A stretch of DNA of 64,000 bases from Saccharothrix saharensis (lineage in GTDB: Bacteria; Actinomycetota; Actinomycetes; Mycobacteriales; Pseudonocardiaceae). Where the stretch lies: NCBI RefSeq assembly GCF_006716745.1, contig NZ_VFPP01000001.1, forward strand, positions 5,653,386 to 5,717,385, written 5' to 3'. Both the position numbers and the translations under genes were made by a program. Shown here in pieces: positions 17,194 through 25,618 of this stretch. How positions within the stretch are numbered: position 1 is the stretch's first letter; each line of letters starts with the position of its first letter. The notes beneath the pieces are model-generated. The model did not search any database and was not told the origin of the DNA. It was given only the letters and a program-made list of their open reading frames with translations.

Positions 17194-17687
17194 CGACCGA
17201 TCACCGCGCCCAGGTGGACGAGCTGCTCGCCGACTACCGGCGCAGCCGCGACCAGCTCGCGTCCGTGCAGCGGGACCTGGCCCGGATCTCCGGGTCGGCG
17301 ACCAGCCCCGACGGTGCGGTGACGGCCGTGGTCGACGCCAAGGGCGCGCTCACCGACCTGGAGCTGGCCGACGGCGCGTACCGGTTGCGGCCGGCGCAGC
17401 TCGCCGAGCTGATCGTGCGCACCGCGCGGGAAGCGGTGGCGAGGGCCGCGGAGGACGCCTACCGGACGTTGAGCCCGGTGCTGCCCGCCGGCACGGACCC
17501 CGAAGCGCTGCTGCGCGGCACGGCCGACCTCCGGCCGGACGAGATCGGCGCCGAGGGGGTGCGGCCGCCGGGACCGGCTCACCGGCGTGCGCCGGTCGAC
17601 GACGAGGACTTCGAACAGCGCGACTGGCTCGACGCCGATGCCGCCGGCATCCCGAGCCCGGGCCCGACCGCGAGGAGAACGAGATGA
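17190..17687 (+). CDS. YbaB/EbfC-family nucleoid-associated-like protein
   Basis: About 165 aa; GTG at 17190, with GGAGG 5 bases upstream deciding the start. Residues 5-95 follow the YbaB fold: long helix VDELLADYRRSRDQLASVQRD, beta hairpin with DGAVTAVVDAKGALTDLEL, and C-terminal helix LIVRTAREAVARAAEDAYR. The rest is a disordered Pro/Asp-rich tail. In actinomycetes YbaB-like genes commonly head type VII substrate operons. Here it is followed by a WXG100-like protein (ATGA overlap), the TNT toxin and its immunity gene. Whether it binds DNA or acts as a chaperone is unknown. Confidence 0.75.
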   Translation: MTTDHRAQVDELLADYRRSRDQLASVQRDLARISGSATSPDGAVTAVVDAKGALTDLELADGAYRLRPAQLAELIVRTAREAVARAAEDAYRTLSPVLPAGTDPEALLRGTADLRPDEIGAEGVRPPGPAHRRAPVDDEDFEQRDWLDADAAGIPSPGPTARRTR

Positions 17688-17992
17688 CCGGCTTCCGGAC
17701 CGACCTCGCCCGCCTCGCCGAGGGGGCCGCCGACTTCACCGCGTTCGCCGAGCGCGCCGGGAAGATCGCGGGCGAGCTGGGTGGCGTGCTGGACTCGCTC
17801 GGCGACTGCTGGGGCACCGACGCGATCGGGCAGAGCTTCGCCGCGAGCCACGTGCAGCCGTCCGGTGCGGCGTTGAGCGGGTTGACCGGGCTGAGCGCCG
17901 GGTTCGGTGGCGTCGGCGAGCGCTTCGCCGAGACGGCACGCACGTACGGCGAGGTCGAAGAGGGCAACCGCAACGCGCTCGGCGCGATCTGA
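17684..17992 (+). CDS. WXG100-like type VII secretion protein
   Basis: 102 aa, almost entirely helical, no signal peptide. LARLAEGAADFTAFAERAGKI forms the first helix. GDCWGTDAIGQSF supplies the W-G turn between helices. FAETARTYGEVEEGN ends the second helix with a YxxxE-like export motif (YGEVE). These are hallmarks of EsxA/B-like proteins that travel through ESX systems. It sits between the YbaB-like gene and the toxin gene, with a 4-bp overlap upstream and 14 bp downstream. A role as export partner of the toxin is inferred. Confidence 0.75.
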   Translation: MTGFRTDLARLAEGAADFTAFAERAGKIAGELGGVLDSLGDCWGTDAIGQSFAASHVQPSGAALSGLTGLSAGFGGVGERFAETARTYGEVEEGNRNALGAI

Positions 17993-18006
17993 CTCAGGGG
18001 GCCGTG

Positions 18007-20643
18007 ATGGGGATCGAGCTGCCGGCCGAGCTGGCCGACGTCGCCGCCAAGGCCGGGGTCTCGTGGCCCCAGGCCGACGAGGACAAGCTGCGCGCGTCCG
18101 CCACCGCGTGGCGCGAGGCGGGCGCGAAGCTGTCCACGCTGGCGGGCGAGTCCGACGGTTCGGCGGGCAAGGCGCTGGCCGTGATGACCGGGTCGACCGG
18201 TGACGCGGCGCGCGGCCACTGGAACAGGTTCACCGCGCCCGACGGCACGCTGAACGCCGTGCTGCGCGGCTGCCACGCGGCGGCCGACCGGTTGGACCAC
18301 GCGGCCGAGCAGGTCGGCGCGGCCAAGGTCGAGCTGGTGCGCGAGCTGGTGAACCTGGCGAAGAACAACGACGCGGCGCAGCAGGCGGCCAACGCCGGGC
18401 ACCCGACGGCGTTGCTGGGTCTGGAGACGGCGGTGCGCGGCGCGGCGGCGAACGTCGCCCACCTGACCACCACGCTGACCAGCGCCGTGCGGCTGGACAG
18501 CGGCGTACTGGTCGGCGGGCACCAGCCTCCGGTCGACGCCAATCCCGGCGCGCACGCGCCCGGCGACGCGGGTCCGGGTCACGGCGGCGGTTCCGGTCAG
18601 CCGTCGGGCGGCAACCCGCCCGGTGGCGGACACGGCGGTGGCGGACAAGGCGGTGGCGGGCAGAGCGGTGGTCTGCTCGGCGGCTTGCTGCCCGGTGGCG
18701 GCCAGGGCGGTGCTCCGCTCGGCGGTCTGCTGCCCGGCGGCGGCCAGAGCGGTGGTGTGCTGCCTGGTCTCGTCGACCCCCTGCTGACCGGCAGGTCGGA
18801 GGGCACCGTTCCGGCACCGGCCGGAGCGGGCAGCGGCCCGGCCCCCGGTGGTGCGGGTGCGACTCCGGGCTCCGGTCAGGCCCCCGGCCTGGTCGGCGGC
18901 CTGCTCGGCGCGGTGACGGACACGGTCGGCGTGGTGGCCGAGCCGGTCCTGGACGTGGTCGAGAAGGTGGCCCCGCCGGTCGCGGCCGTGGTGGAACCGG
19001 CGCTGGACAGGACCGGCGAGGCCGTCCGGCACGTCGGCGGCGCGGTGGACGACACGGTCGGCCGCACCGTCCAGGGCGCGGCGCACGGCGTGGCCGACAT
19101 CGCGGCCCCCGGCCACGACAACGCCCCCGGCCGGCCAGGTTCCGCGCCCGGGCTGGGCAACCTGGTCGACAACGCGGTGAACCCCGTGGTCGGCGCGGCC
19201 AACCCGGTCGCGGACGCCGTCACCCGCACCGAGGGCACGGTGCACCAGTCGTCCGCGGCGGTCCTGGACCGCCCGCTGCTGCCGCAGGCCGAAGCGCCGC
19301 ACGCGCCCGCCCAACCGGCGACGCCCGCCGCGAACCAGGCCGCGCCGCAGGGGCCGTCGTTCGGCGGCCCGGCCGCCGGTGGCGGCGCGCCGGCGTCGGC
19401 TCCGGCCGCCGCGGCGGCAGCGGCCGGCACGCAGAGCCCGGCCGCGAACGCGACCAACCAGGCACCGGGTCAGCAGGCCGGTGCGCAGGCCGCGCCGAAG
19501 GCCGAAGCGCGTGCCGCCCAAGCCCAAGGCGGCCAGGCCCAGTCGGGCCAAGGCCAGAGCCAGAGCCAGGGGCAGTCGGCGCAGAACCAGAACCAGAACC
19601 AGGGGCAAGGCGCTCAGGGCAAGGGTGAAGCCGCCGCGAAGGCGGACGCCCAGCCGAAGGGCGAGGTCCAGGCCAAGGCCGAGGTCAAGGACGTCCGGCA
19701 GGAGGTCAAGGACGCCCTGGAAGCCGTCGGGCAGCGGGTCAAGGAGGGCGACCTCGCGTTCGCGATCGTCCCGATCCCGGTCGGCGGTCGCGACACGTTC
19801 GCCCCTCCGCTCCCGCCGGGCTCCCCGGCCGCGGTCCTGCCCGACCGGCCGGACGACCCCCCGCCCGCCCCGCCGGTGCGCGCCGCCCAGGCCGCGCAGC
19901 CGACCACCGAAGCGGCGGCGGTGTTCCTGCTGCACATGTTCCCCGGCGGCACGCTCCCGCCGCCCAGCGCGCGGCCCGCTCGGCAACTGCCGCCGCCGTC
20001 GGCGGACGAGACGTTCGCCGCCGGGCTGCGCTTCGAGCCGCAGGGCCACCCGGACGGCGACCTGGTCGACGCCTCCGCCCAGTACGGCCTGGACCTGCGC
20101 GCCGTGAGCCGGGACGCGATGCGGTCGCGGCTCTCCGGCGCGGAGCCGACCGCGCCCGTGTCGACCGACCCGGTGCCCGCGGTCAACCGGCCGCGCCTGG
20201 TCCTCACGCCCGGCACCGCCCCCGATCCCGTGCTGCTGGTCGGCTACGACCCGTTGGCGGGCCTGCACGAGCGCGACTGGGACCGCCGGTTCCTGGTCCG
20301 CGCCGACCCGCCCGAGTACGCCTGGCCGCCCGGCGAGCTGTTCCCCGAGGGCGGCTACGAGGCGGGCCAACCCGGCGTCCTCGCGGTCGGCGTGGAACTG
20401 GACCGGTTCGGCGGGCCCGAGGGCCGGGTGCTGTCCGAGCACGGCACCCCCTACGCGGAACGGTCGCTGCCGCCCGCCCTGGTGGACTCGGGCTACCACC
20501 GCTACCGGGTCGCCAAGGTGCTGCCGGTGTGGTTCACCCTGTCCGCCGAGTGGTTCGGCCAGCCCGGCGGCGGTGCCCGCTTCCGGGCCACCTACCCGGT
20601 CGCCGACCTGGTCGCGCTGGGCTACCTGGAGGAGGTGGCATGA
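18007..20643 (+). CDS. Large TNT-domain polymorphic toxin (predicted NAD+ glycohydrolase), type VII cargo
   Basis: About 878 aa. Residues 1-170 are an ESX-type helical domain with W turn (ELPAELADVAAKAGVSW, ARGHWNRF). Residues 180-300 are Gly-rich and contain repeated GGLLPGGGQ(G/S)G units. Residues 300-600 are Ala/Pro/Gln-rich with KxEVQAKAEVKDVRQEVKDAL near the end. The C-terminal 100 residues match the tuberculosis necrotizing toxin domain: YAWPPGELFPEGG, LDRFGGPEGRVLSEHGTPY, ERSLPP, YHRYRV and FGQPGGG, whose Gln (about residue 852) corresponds to the essential Gln of TNT. Such toxins hydrolyse NAD+. The ATGA overlap with the next gene indicates an immunity partner. Domain call firm; target cell unknown. 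Confidence 0.85.
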   Translation: MGIELPAELADVAAKAGVSWPQADEDKLRASATAWREAGAKLSTLAGESDGSAGKALAVMTGSTGDAARGHWNRFTAPDGTLNAVLRGCHAAADRLDHAAEQVGAAKVELVRELVNLAKNNDAAQQAANAGHPTALLGLETAVRGAAANVAHLTTTLTSAVRLDSGVLVGGHQPPVDANPGAHAPGDAGPGHGGGSGQPSGGNPPGGGHGGGGQGGGGQSGGLLGGLLPGGGQGGAPLGGLLPGGGQSGGVLPGLVDPLLTGRSEGTVPAPAGAGSGPAPGGAGATPGSGQAPGLVGGLLGAVTDTVGVVAEPVLDVVEKVAPPVAAVVEPALDRTGEAVRHVGGAVDDTVGRTVQGAAHGVADIAAPGHDNAPGRPGSAPGLGNLVDNAVNPVVGAANPVADAVTRTEGTVHQSSAAVLDRPLLPQAEAPHAPAQPATPAANQAAPQGPSFGGPAAGGGAPASAPAAAAAAAGTQSPAANATNQAPGQQAGAQAAPKAEARAAQAQGGQAQSGQGQSQSQGQSAQNQNQNQGQGAQGKGEAAAKADAQPKGEVQAKAEVKDVRQEVKDALEAVGQRVKEGDLAFAIVPIPVGGRDTFAPPLPPGSPAAVLPDRPDDPPPAPPVRAAQAAQPTTEAAAVFLLHMFPGGTLPPPSARPARQLPPPSADETFAAGLRFEPQGHPDGDLVDASAQYGLDLRAVSRDAMRSRLSGAEPTAPVSTDPVPAVNRPRLVLTPGTAPDPVLLVGYDPLAGLHERDWDRRFLVRADPPEYAWPPGELFPEGGYEAGQPGVLAVGVELDRFGGPEGRVLSEHGTPYAERSLPPALVDSGYHRYRVAKVLPVWFTLSAEWFGQPGGGARFRATYPVADLVALGYLEEVA

Positions 20644-20948
20644 ACGCGGAGTCGATCCAGGGTTGGCTGCTGGCGGTCGGCGTGCCCGCGGAGGTCGTGT
20701 CGATCGGTGCGGAGGCCGACAACCGGTGGTGCCTGGTGCCGACCGAAGAGGGCGTCGAGGTGTTCTGGCGCGAGCAGGGCAACCGGTACGACTGGGCGGC
20801 GTTCACCAGCGAGGACGTCGCGTGCCACTACCTGTTCGGCCGGCTGGTGTGGGCCCAGGTCGTGCGGGGTGCGGTCGGCGTGCTGCCCCAGCCCGCGACC
20901 GCCGGGACGTCGTCGGCACCGGAGCCCGCCGCGCCTACCGAGGCGTGA
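20640..20948 (+). CDS. Putative immunity protein for the TNT toxin
   Basis: 102 aa, cytoplasmic, no signal. The start overlaps the toxin stop by 4 bp (ATGA), the classical toxin-immunity arrangement. The sequence (IQGWLLAVGVPAEVVSIGAEADNRWCLVPTEEGVEVFWREQGNRYD, then AACHYLFGRLVW-like FTSEDVACHYLFG) is compact alpha/beta and resembles actinobacterial proteins that always follow TNT genes, analogous to the immunity factor IFT of M. tuberculosis. I infer that it binds and blocks the C-terminal NADase. Its 3' end overlaps the histidine kinase gene on the opposite strand by 14 bp. Confidence 0.7.
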   Translation: MNAESIQGWLLAVGVPAEVVSIGAEADNRWCLVPTEEGVEVFWREQGNRYDWAAFTSEDVACHYLFGRLVWAQVVRGAVGVLPQPATAGTSSAPEPAAPTEA

Positions 20949-22209
20949 GGTCGGTCCGCCAGGTCACGCCGACCACGTCCGCGGCCTTCGGCACGGGCAG
21001 GAACAGCGCGAACGTCGCCGGCCGGGCGGTGGACAGCTCCAGCCGCCCGCCGTCGGCGTCGACCAGTGCCCGCGCCAGCGCGAGGCCCACCCCGGTCGAC
21101 CCGCCGCCGGACACACCGCGTTCGAAGATGTGGTGCGCCAACTCGTCCGGCACGCCCGCGCCACCGTCGGCGACCTCGACGACCACCGTGCCGTCGTCGC
21201 GGCGCGCGGAGACGACGACCTGACCTTCGCCGTGCCGCAGCGCGTTGTCCAGCAGCACGCCGATCGCTTCGCGCAGCCGCGCGGGCGTGGCCCGGGCCAG
21301 CAGACCGTCCGGCACCCGCACCCGCAACGCGCGCCCGGCCTGGCGCAACGGCTCGCGCCACTCCTCGGCGATGGCCGTCAGCTCGGTGCCGAGGTCGAGC
21401 GGTTCCGCGCCCACCGCGCGGGCGGCCCGTGCCGCGGCCAGCATCTCGTTGAGCACCTCGGCCAGCCGCTCGGCCTGTTCCAGCGCGGCCCGCGCCTCGG
21501 TCGCCGTGTCCGCGTCCGGGTGCACCGACAGCGCCTCCAGCCGCAGTTGCAGCGCGGTGAGCCTGCTGCGCAACTGGTGCGACACGTCGCCGACCAGTTC
21601 CCGCTCCCGCTGCACGAGCTCGGCCAGCGCGCCCGCGGACCGGTCCAGCGCCTCGGCCACCAGGTCCAGCTCCGGCACGCCGTGCCGCCGGTCGTCGCGC
21701 CGGAAGTCGCCCGCGCCCAACCGGGCCGCGCGCGCCGCCACGTGCCGCAGCGGCTGGGCCAGCTTGCGCGCGGTCACCGTGGCCACCACCGTGCCGGTGC
21801 TCACCGACAGCACGACCAGCAGCACCACCAGCGCCGCCACCTGGTACTGCGCGGTGTGCATCGGGCCGGACGACAGCTCCAGCCGCACCGTGCCCCGCTG
21901 CGCGATCGGCACCTCCACCGACAACGGGTCCGGTCCGGGCGTGCGGCCGAACTCGTGCCGGCCGGCGGGCGTGGTCACCAGCAGGTGCCCGCCCTCGGGC
22001 ACGCCGACCTCCACCGGCCCGAGGTCGATCTCCCGGCCGTTCGCGATCTGGTCGTCGATGGACGCGGCGATCCGCTGGGCCCGCGCGGCCAGGTCGGTGC
22101 GCGCGCCGTCCTCCACCAGCCGCAGCGCCGTGTAGCCCAGCGGCAGGCCCAGGGCGAACCCGGTGACGGCGACGGCGAGCAGGATGGCCCGCAGGATCCG
22201 GCTGCGCAT
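20935..22209 (-). CDS. Two-component sensor histidine kinase
   Basis: About 424 aa from the ATG at 22209. An N-terminal transmembrane helix (ILLAVAVTGFALGLPLGYTA) is followed by a periplasmic sensor region of about 110 residues, a second helix (VAALVVLLVVLSVSTGTVVA), and a HAMP domain. Next come HisKA (H-box VGDVSHQLRSRLTALQ) and HATPase_c (N-box LLDNALRHG, G1 VADGGAGVPDEL, G2 GGSTGVGLALA). It autophosphorylates the His in SHQLRSRL and passes phosphate to the regulator encoded immediately upstream. The signal is unknown. Start and stop codons of the pair touch at 22209. Confidence 0.9.
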   Translation of the reverse strand: MRSRILRAILLAVAVTGFALGLPLGYTALRLVEDGARTDLAARAQRIAASIDDQIANGREIDLGPVEVGVPEGGHLLVTTPAGRHEFGRTPGPDPLSVEVPIAQRGTVRLELSSGPMHTAQYQVAALVVLLVVLSVSTGTVVATVTARKLAQPLRHVAARAARLGAGDFRRDDRRHGVPELDLVAEALDRSAGALAELVQRERELVGDVSHQLRSRLTALQLRLEALSVHPDADTATEARAALEQAERLAEVLNEMLAAARAARAVGAEPLDLGTELTAIAEEWREPLRQAGRALRVRVPDGLLARATPARLREAIGVLLDNALRHGEGQVVVSARRDDGTVVVEVADGGAGVPDELAHHIFERGVSGGGSTGVGLALARALVDADGGRLELSTARPATFALFLPVPKAADVVGVTWRTDLTPR

Positions 22210-22880
22210 CAGTCCGCGGTGTTGAAGCGGAAGCCGACACCGCGCACGGTCGCGATGCGGCGCTCCACCGACCGCACGTCGCCGAGCTTGCGGCGCAGCC
22301 ACGACATGTGCATGTCGAGGGTCTTGCTGCTCTTGAGCTCCGGGTCGTTCCAGACCTCGGACAGGATCTCGTCGCGGTGCACCACCTGGCCCGCGCGTTG
22401 GATCAGCACGCGCAGCAGCTCGAACTCCTTGTTCGCCAACTGCACCTCCAGCCCGTCCACGGTGACGCGGCGGGCGGCCAGGTCCATCCGCACGCCGTTG
22501 ACCTCCAGCGTGCCGGGCGCGCGGCGGCGCAGCAGGGCGCGGATGCGGGCCATCAGCTCGGCCAGCCGGAACGGCTTGGCCACGTAGTCGTCCGCGCCCG
22601 CGTCCAGGCCGACGACGAAGTCCACCTCGTCGGACCGCGCGGTGAGCATCAGCACGGGCAGGCCGCGCCCGGCCGCGCGCAGCCGGCGGCACACCTCCAA
22701 CCCGTCCATCCCGGGCAGGCCGAGGTCGAGCACGAGCAGGTCGACGCCGCTGTGCTCGGCGGCGGTCAACGCACCCGGACCGTCGGCGACGACCCGCACC
22801 GTGTAGCCCTCCCGCTGCAACGCGCGGGACAGCGGTTCGGCGATCGCCGGGTCGTCCTCGGCCAACAAGACCACGCTCAC
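22209..22880 (-). CDS. OmpR/PhoB-family response regulator
   Basis: About 223 aa from the GTG at 22880. The receiver domain (residues 1-115) has the acidic pair AEDD, the phospho-acceptor Asp in LLVLDLGLPGMDG, and KPF as switch Lys. The C-terminal winged helix (residues 130-220) includes LANKEFELLRVLIQRAGQVV and the recognition region SKTLDMHMSWLRRKLG, ending RIATVRGVGFRF. It forms a bicistronic operon with the histidine kinase. It is divergent from hisN across only 33 bp, so the regulator could also affect hisN expression (inference). Confidence 0.92.
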   Translation of the reverse strand: MSVVLLAEDDPAIAEPLSRALQREGYTVRVVADGPGALTAAEHSGVDLLVLDLGLPGMDGLEVCRRLRAAGRGLPVLMLTARSDEVDFVVGLDAGADDYVAKPFRLAELMARIRALLRRRAPGTLEVNGVRMDLAARRVTVDGLEVQLANKEFELLRVLIQRAGQVVHRDEILSEVWNDPELKSSKTLDMHMSWLRRKLGDVRSVERRIATVRGVGFRFNTAD

Positions 22881-22913
22881 ACCACCCAGCGTAGGCGTGG
22901 CACGATCCCGTGC

Positions 22914-23699
22914 GTGTCCGACCTTCGCGCAGATCTGTCCCTGGCCCTCCGCTTGGCGGACGAGGCCGACGCGATCACCACCGCCCGGTTCCGCGCCCGC
23001 GACCTCGTGGTGGAGCGCAAGCCGGACCGCACGCCGGTGACGGACGCGGACGTGGCGGTCGAGGACGCGATCCGCGCGGTGCTCGCGGTCGAGGCGCCGG
23101 ACGACCAGGTCGCGGGCGAGGAGCGCGGCGGCACGGCGGGTGACGGCCGGGCGTGGGTGCTCGACCCGATCGACGGCACGAAGAACTTCCTGCGCGGCGT
23201 GCCGGTGTGGGCGACGCTGATCGCGCTGGTCGAGGACGGCGTGCCGGTGGTCGGCGTGGTGAGCGCGCCCGCGTTGGGCCGTCGCTGGTGGGCGGCGGCG
23301 GGCGGCGGCGCGCACACCTCGGACGCGTCGGGGGAGCGGGCGATCTCCGTGTCGGGCGTGCGGGACCTGGCCGACGCCTATTCGTCCACCACGCACCTGG
23401 GCACCTGGGTCGAGCACCACTCGCGCGAGGCGTACCTGGCGCTGGTCGACGCGTGCTGGGAGAACCGGGCGTTCGGCGACTTCTGGCAGCACTGCCTGGT
23501 CGCGGAGGGCGCGATCGACGTGGCCGCGGAGCCGATCGTGAACCCCTGGGACGTCGCGCCGTTCCAGGTGCTCGTGCGGGAGGCGGGCGGCCGGTTCAGC
23601 GACCTCGGCGGCGTGGAGCGGTTCGACGGTGGCACCGTGCTGTCCACCAACGGGCACCTGCACGACGCGGCCCTGCGGGTGCTCGCCGAGAACCGCTGA
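22914..23699 (+). CDS. hisN: Inositol-monophosphatase-family histidinol-phosphatase
   Basis: About 261 aa from the GTG at 22914. Metal and substrate sites of the IMPase superfamily are visible: D in PVTDADVAVE, GEERGG, WVLDPIDGTKNFLRGVPVW (residues 78-96) and NPWDVAPFQVLVREAGG near the C-terminus. Its layout and length match the actinobacterial HisN group, which dephosphorylates L-histidinol phosphate in histidine synthesis. A general inositol-1-phosphatase role is the main alternative. It is monocistronic and convergent with the beta-propeller gene. Confidence 0.85.
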   Translation: MSDLRADLSLALRLADEADAITTARFRARDLVVERKPDRTPVTDADVAVEDAIRAVLAVEAPDDQVAGEERGGTAGDGRAWVLDPIDGTKNFLRGVPVWATLIALVEDGVPVVGVVSAPALGRRWWAAAGGGAHTSDASGERAISVSGVRDLADAYSSTTHLGTWVEHHSREAYLALVDACWENRAFGDFWQHCLVAEGAIDVAAEPIVNPWDVAPFQVLVREAGGRFSDLGGVERFDGGTVLSTNGHLHDAALRVLAENR

Positions 23700-24629
23700 T
23701 CAGAACTTCTCCAGCGCGATCGCGTCGTAGGTGGTCGTCGGCGTGGGCGTGGTGCTGAACCGGCCGTTGACCAGGTAGAAGCGGTTGCCCCAGGCGGCGA
23801 CGGTGGCGGGCACGTCGAACCGCGGGTCCGACACCCGGGCCACCACCGCGGCACGGCGCGCGTCCGGGCTCAGCTCCAGCTTGGTGAACAGGTTGACCCG
23901 GTTCTGCACCACGTACAGGTGGCGACCCTCGCGCAGCAGGCCGTCGTTGCGGGGCAGCAGCTCGCCGCCGAGGTCGACCTCCTCGGTCACGCCGGTGGCC
24001 GGCTCGACCCGGAACAGCCGCCCGGTCGACGTCTGCCCGATCAGCAGCGCCGCGCCGTCCGGGGTGGTGACGATGCCGTTGGCGTTGGCCACGTCCGGGA
24101 GGTCGACCATGTCCCCGGTCAGCGGGACGCGGGTGATCCGGTCGGGGTGGGGCAGCTCGCCGCGCGGCCCGAGGGGCAGCCGGTGCAGCGTCGGCTCGTC
24201 GGAGTCGGTGAGCCACACCGCGTCCCGGGTGATCACCAGGTCGTTGACGAACGACTCGCCCTCCAACAACCGGTAGCTCCTCAGCACCCGGCCGGAGAAG
24301 GCGTCGAGCACGCGGACGCCGCCGCCCGTCCCGCCGGCCACGAAGAGCCGTCGCCGCGCCGAGTCGACCTTGATGCCCAGCGACGGCGTGCCCGAACCCG
24401 GGCTGAGCAGCCGACCGCGCCCGGTCGCCAGCTCGACCTGGTGCACGGCACCGTCGGCGCGCGAGCCGAAGTAGGCCGTCGGCCACGCGCCGATCGCGAT
24501 GCCCTCCGGCATGAACCCGTCCGGCAGCGCGAACTCGGTCGGGAACGGCCCGGCCGCCGCCGTGCCCGGCAGCAACGCCGCCACCCCGAGCCCCACGGCC
24601 GCCGCCATTACGTCACGCCTGCGCATCAT
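23700..24629 (-). CDS. Secreted beta-propeller (SMP-30/gluconolactonase-like) protein
   Basis: 309 aa. The N-terminus MMRRRDVMAAAVGLGVAALL then PGTAAAG is a cleavable signal peptide with a short arginine cluster; it could be Tat-like, though only RRRD is present. The mature part has repeated blade-like motifs (GFMPEGIAIGA, DGAVHQVELATG, VNDLVITRDAVWLTDSD, NANGIVTTPDGAALLIGQ, LYVVQNRV). These fit an SMP-30/NHL-type six-bladed propeller. Enzyme activity is unproven. It is divergent from the LysR gene at 24734, which is the usual arrangement for a LysR target. Confidence 0.75.
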   Translation of the reverse strand: MMRRRDVMAAAVGLGVAALLPGTAAAGPFPTEFALPDGFMPEGIAIGAWPTAYFGSRADGAVHQVELATGRGRLLSPGSGTPSLGIKVDSARRRLFVAGGTGGGVRVLDAFSGRVLRSYRLLEGESFVNDLVITRDAVWLTDSDEPTLHRLPLGPRGELPHPDRITRVPLTGDMVDLPDVANANGIVTTPDGAALLIGQTSTGRLFRVEPATGVTEEVDLGGELLPRNDGLLREGRHLYVVQNRVNLFTKLELSPDARRAAVVARVSDPRFDVPATVAAWGNRFYLVNGRFSTTPTPTTTYDAIALEKF

Positions 24630-24733
24630 CGCGAGAACCCCCCTCCTGAGACGATCACCCGGACCTGGAGTCTCGGCAACGGGCCCGCCCGATCGCCAAT
24701 ACCGCTTCGCTCTGCCGACATACGCTCGGCGGC

Positions 24734-25618
24734 ATGTCGATCGACCTGCGGTTGATGCGCTACGCGGTGGCGGTCGCCGACGAGGGCGGTTTCCGGCGCG
24801 CCGCCGACCGGTTGCACGTCGCGCAGCCCGCGCTCAGCCGTCAGGTCGGTGACCTCGAACGCGCCCTCGGCGTCACCCTGTTCACCCGCCGCCCGACCGG
24901 TCTCACCGAAGCGGGGCGCGTCTTCGTGGCGTCCGCGCGCCGCATCCTGGACGAGGCCGACCGGCTGGCCGCGCTGACCAGGGCCGCCGGGCGCGGTGAG
25001 TTCGGCACCGTCCGGCTCGGCTTCGTCACCAGTGCCGCGTTCGAGGCCGTGCCGCGGCTCGTCGGGGCCGTCCGCGAGCGCCACCCCGACCTGATCGTCG
25101 ACCAGATCGAGGCGTGGTCGCCGGAACTGGTCGACGGGCTGCTCGCCAAGCGGCTCGACCTGGTCGTGTCGCGGAGCGTGCCACCGCGCCCCGAGTTCGC
25201 GCGGGCGCCGTTGCACCGGGAGGAGCTGGTCGTGGTCGTCGGCTCGGCCCACCCCCTGGCCGGCCGGGAGTCCGTCACCCCGGAGGACCTGAAGGGCAGC
25301 CGCCTGCTGCTGTCCCGGCGGCACCTGCCGGGCTACCGCGCGGTGCTGCTGTCCGCGCTGGGGCACGTGCCGGAGGTCGAGGACACCCGGTTGCCCGGCT
25401 GGCGCCGGTTCGACGAGCTGGCGGGCGGCGAGAACTACCAGTTGGTGGCCCGCACCCTGGGCGACCACCTGCCCGCGGACGCGGTCATGGTCCCGTTCGC
25501 GGACCGCCGTCCCGCGCCGCCCCTGGAGCTGGTGTGGCGACGGGACGCGTCACCGGCGACGGCCCTGGTCGTGGCGGTCGGTCAGGCGTCGCCGGGTGCC
25601 TCGTCCTCGCGGTCGTAG
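24734..25618 (+). CDS. LysR-family transcriptional regulator
   Basis: 294 aa. The winged helix-turn-helix occupies residues 1-62 (LMRYAVAVADEGGFRRAADR, then VAQPALSRQVGDLERALGV). A helical linker and two-lobed effector-binding domain follow (TVRLGFVTSAAFEAVPRLVG and ELVVVVGSAHPLAG). It is transcribed divergently from the secreted propeller gene with about 104 bp between, so control of that gene and autoregulation are likely. Its 3' end overlaps the first GtrA gene by 37 bp on the opposite strand. Ligand unknown. Confidence 0.9.
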   Translation: MSIDLRLMRYAVAVADEGGFRRAADRLHVAQPALSRQVGDLERALGVTLFTRRPTGLTEAGRVFVASARRILDEADRLAALTRAAGRGEFGTVRLGFVTSAAFEAVPRLVGAVRERHPDLIVDQIEAWSPELVDGLLAKRLDLVVSRSVPPRPEFARAPLHREELVVVVGSAHPLAGRESVTPEDLKGSRLLLSRRHLPGYRAVLLSALGHVPEVEDTRLPGWRRFDELAGGENYQLVARTLGDHLPADAVMVPFADRRPAPPLELVWRRDASPATALVVAVGQASPGASSSRS

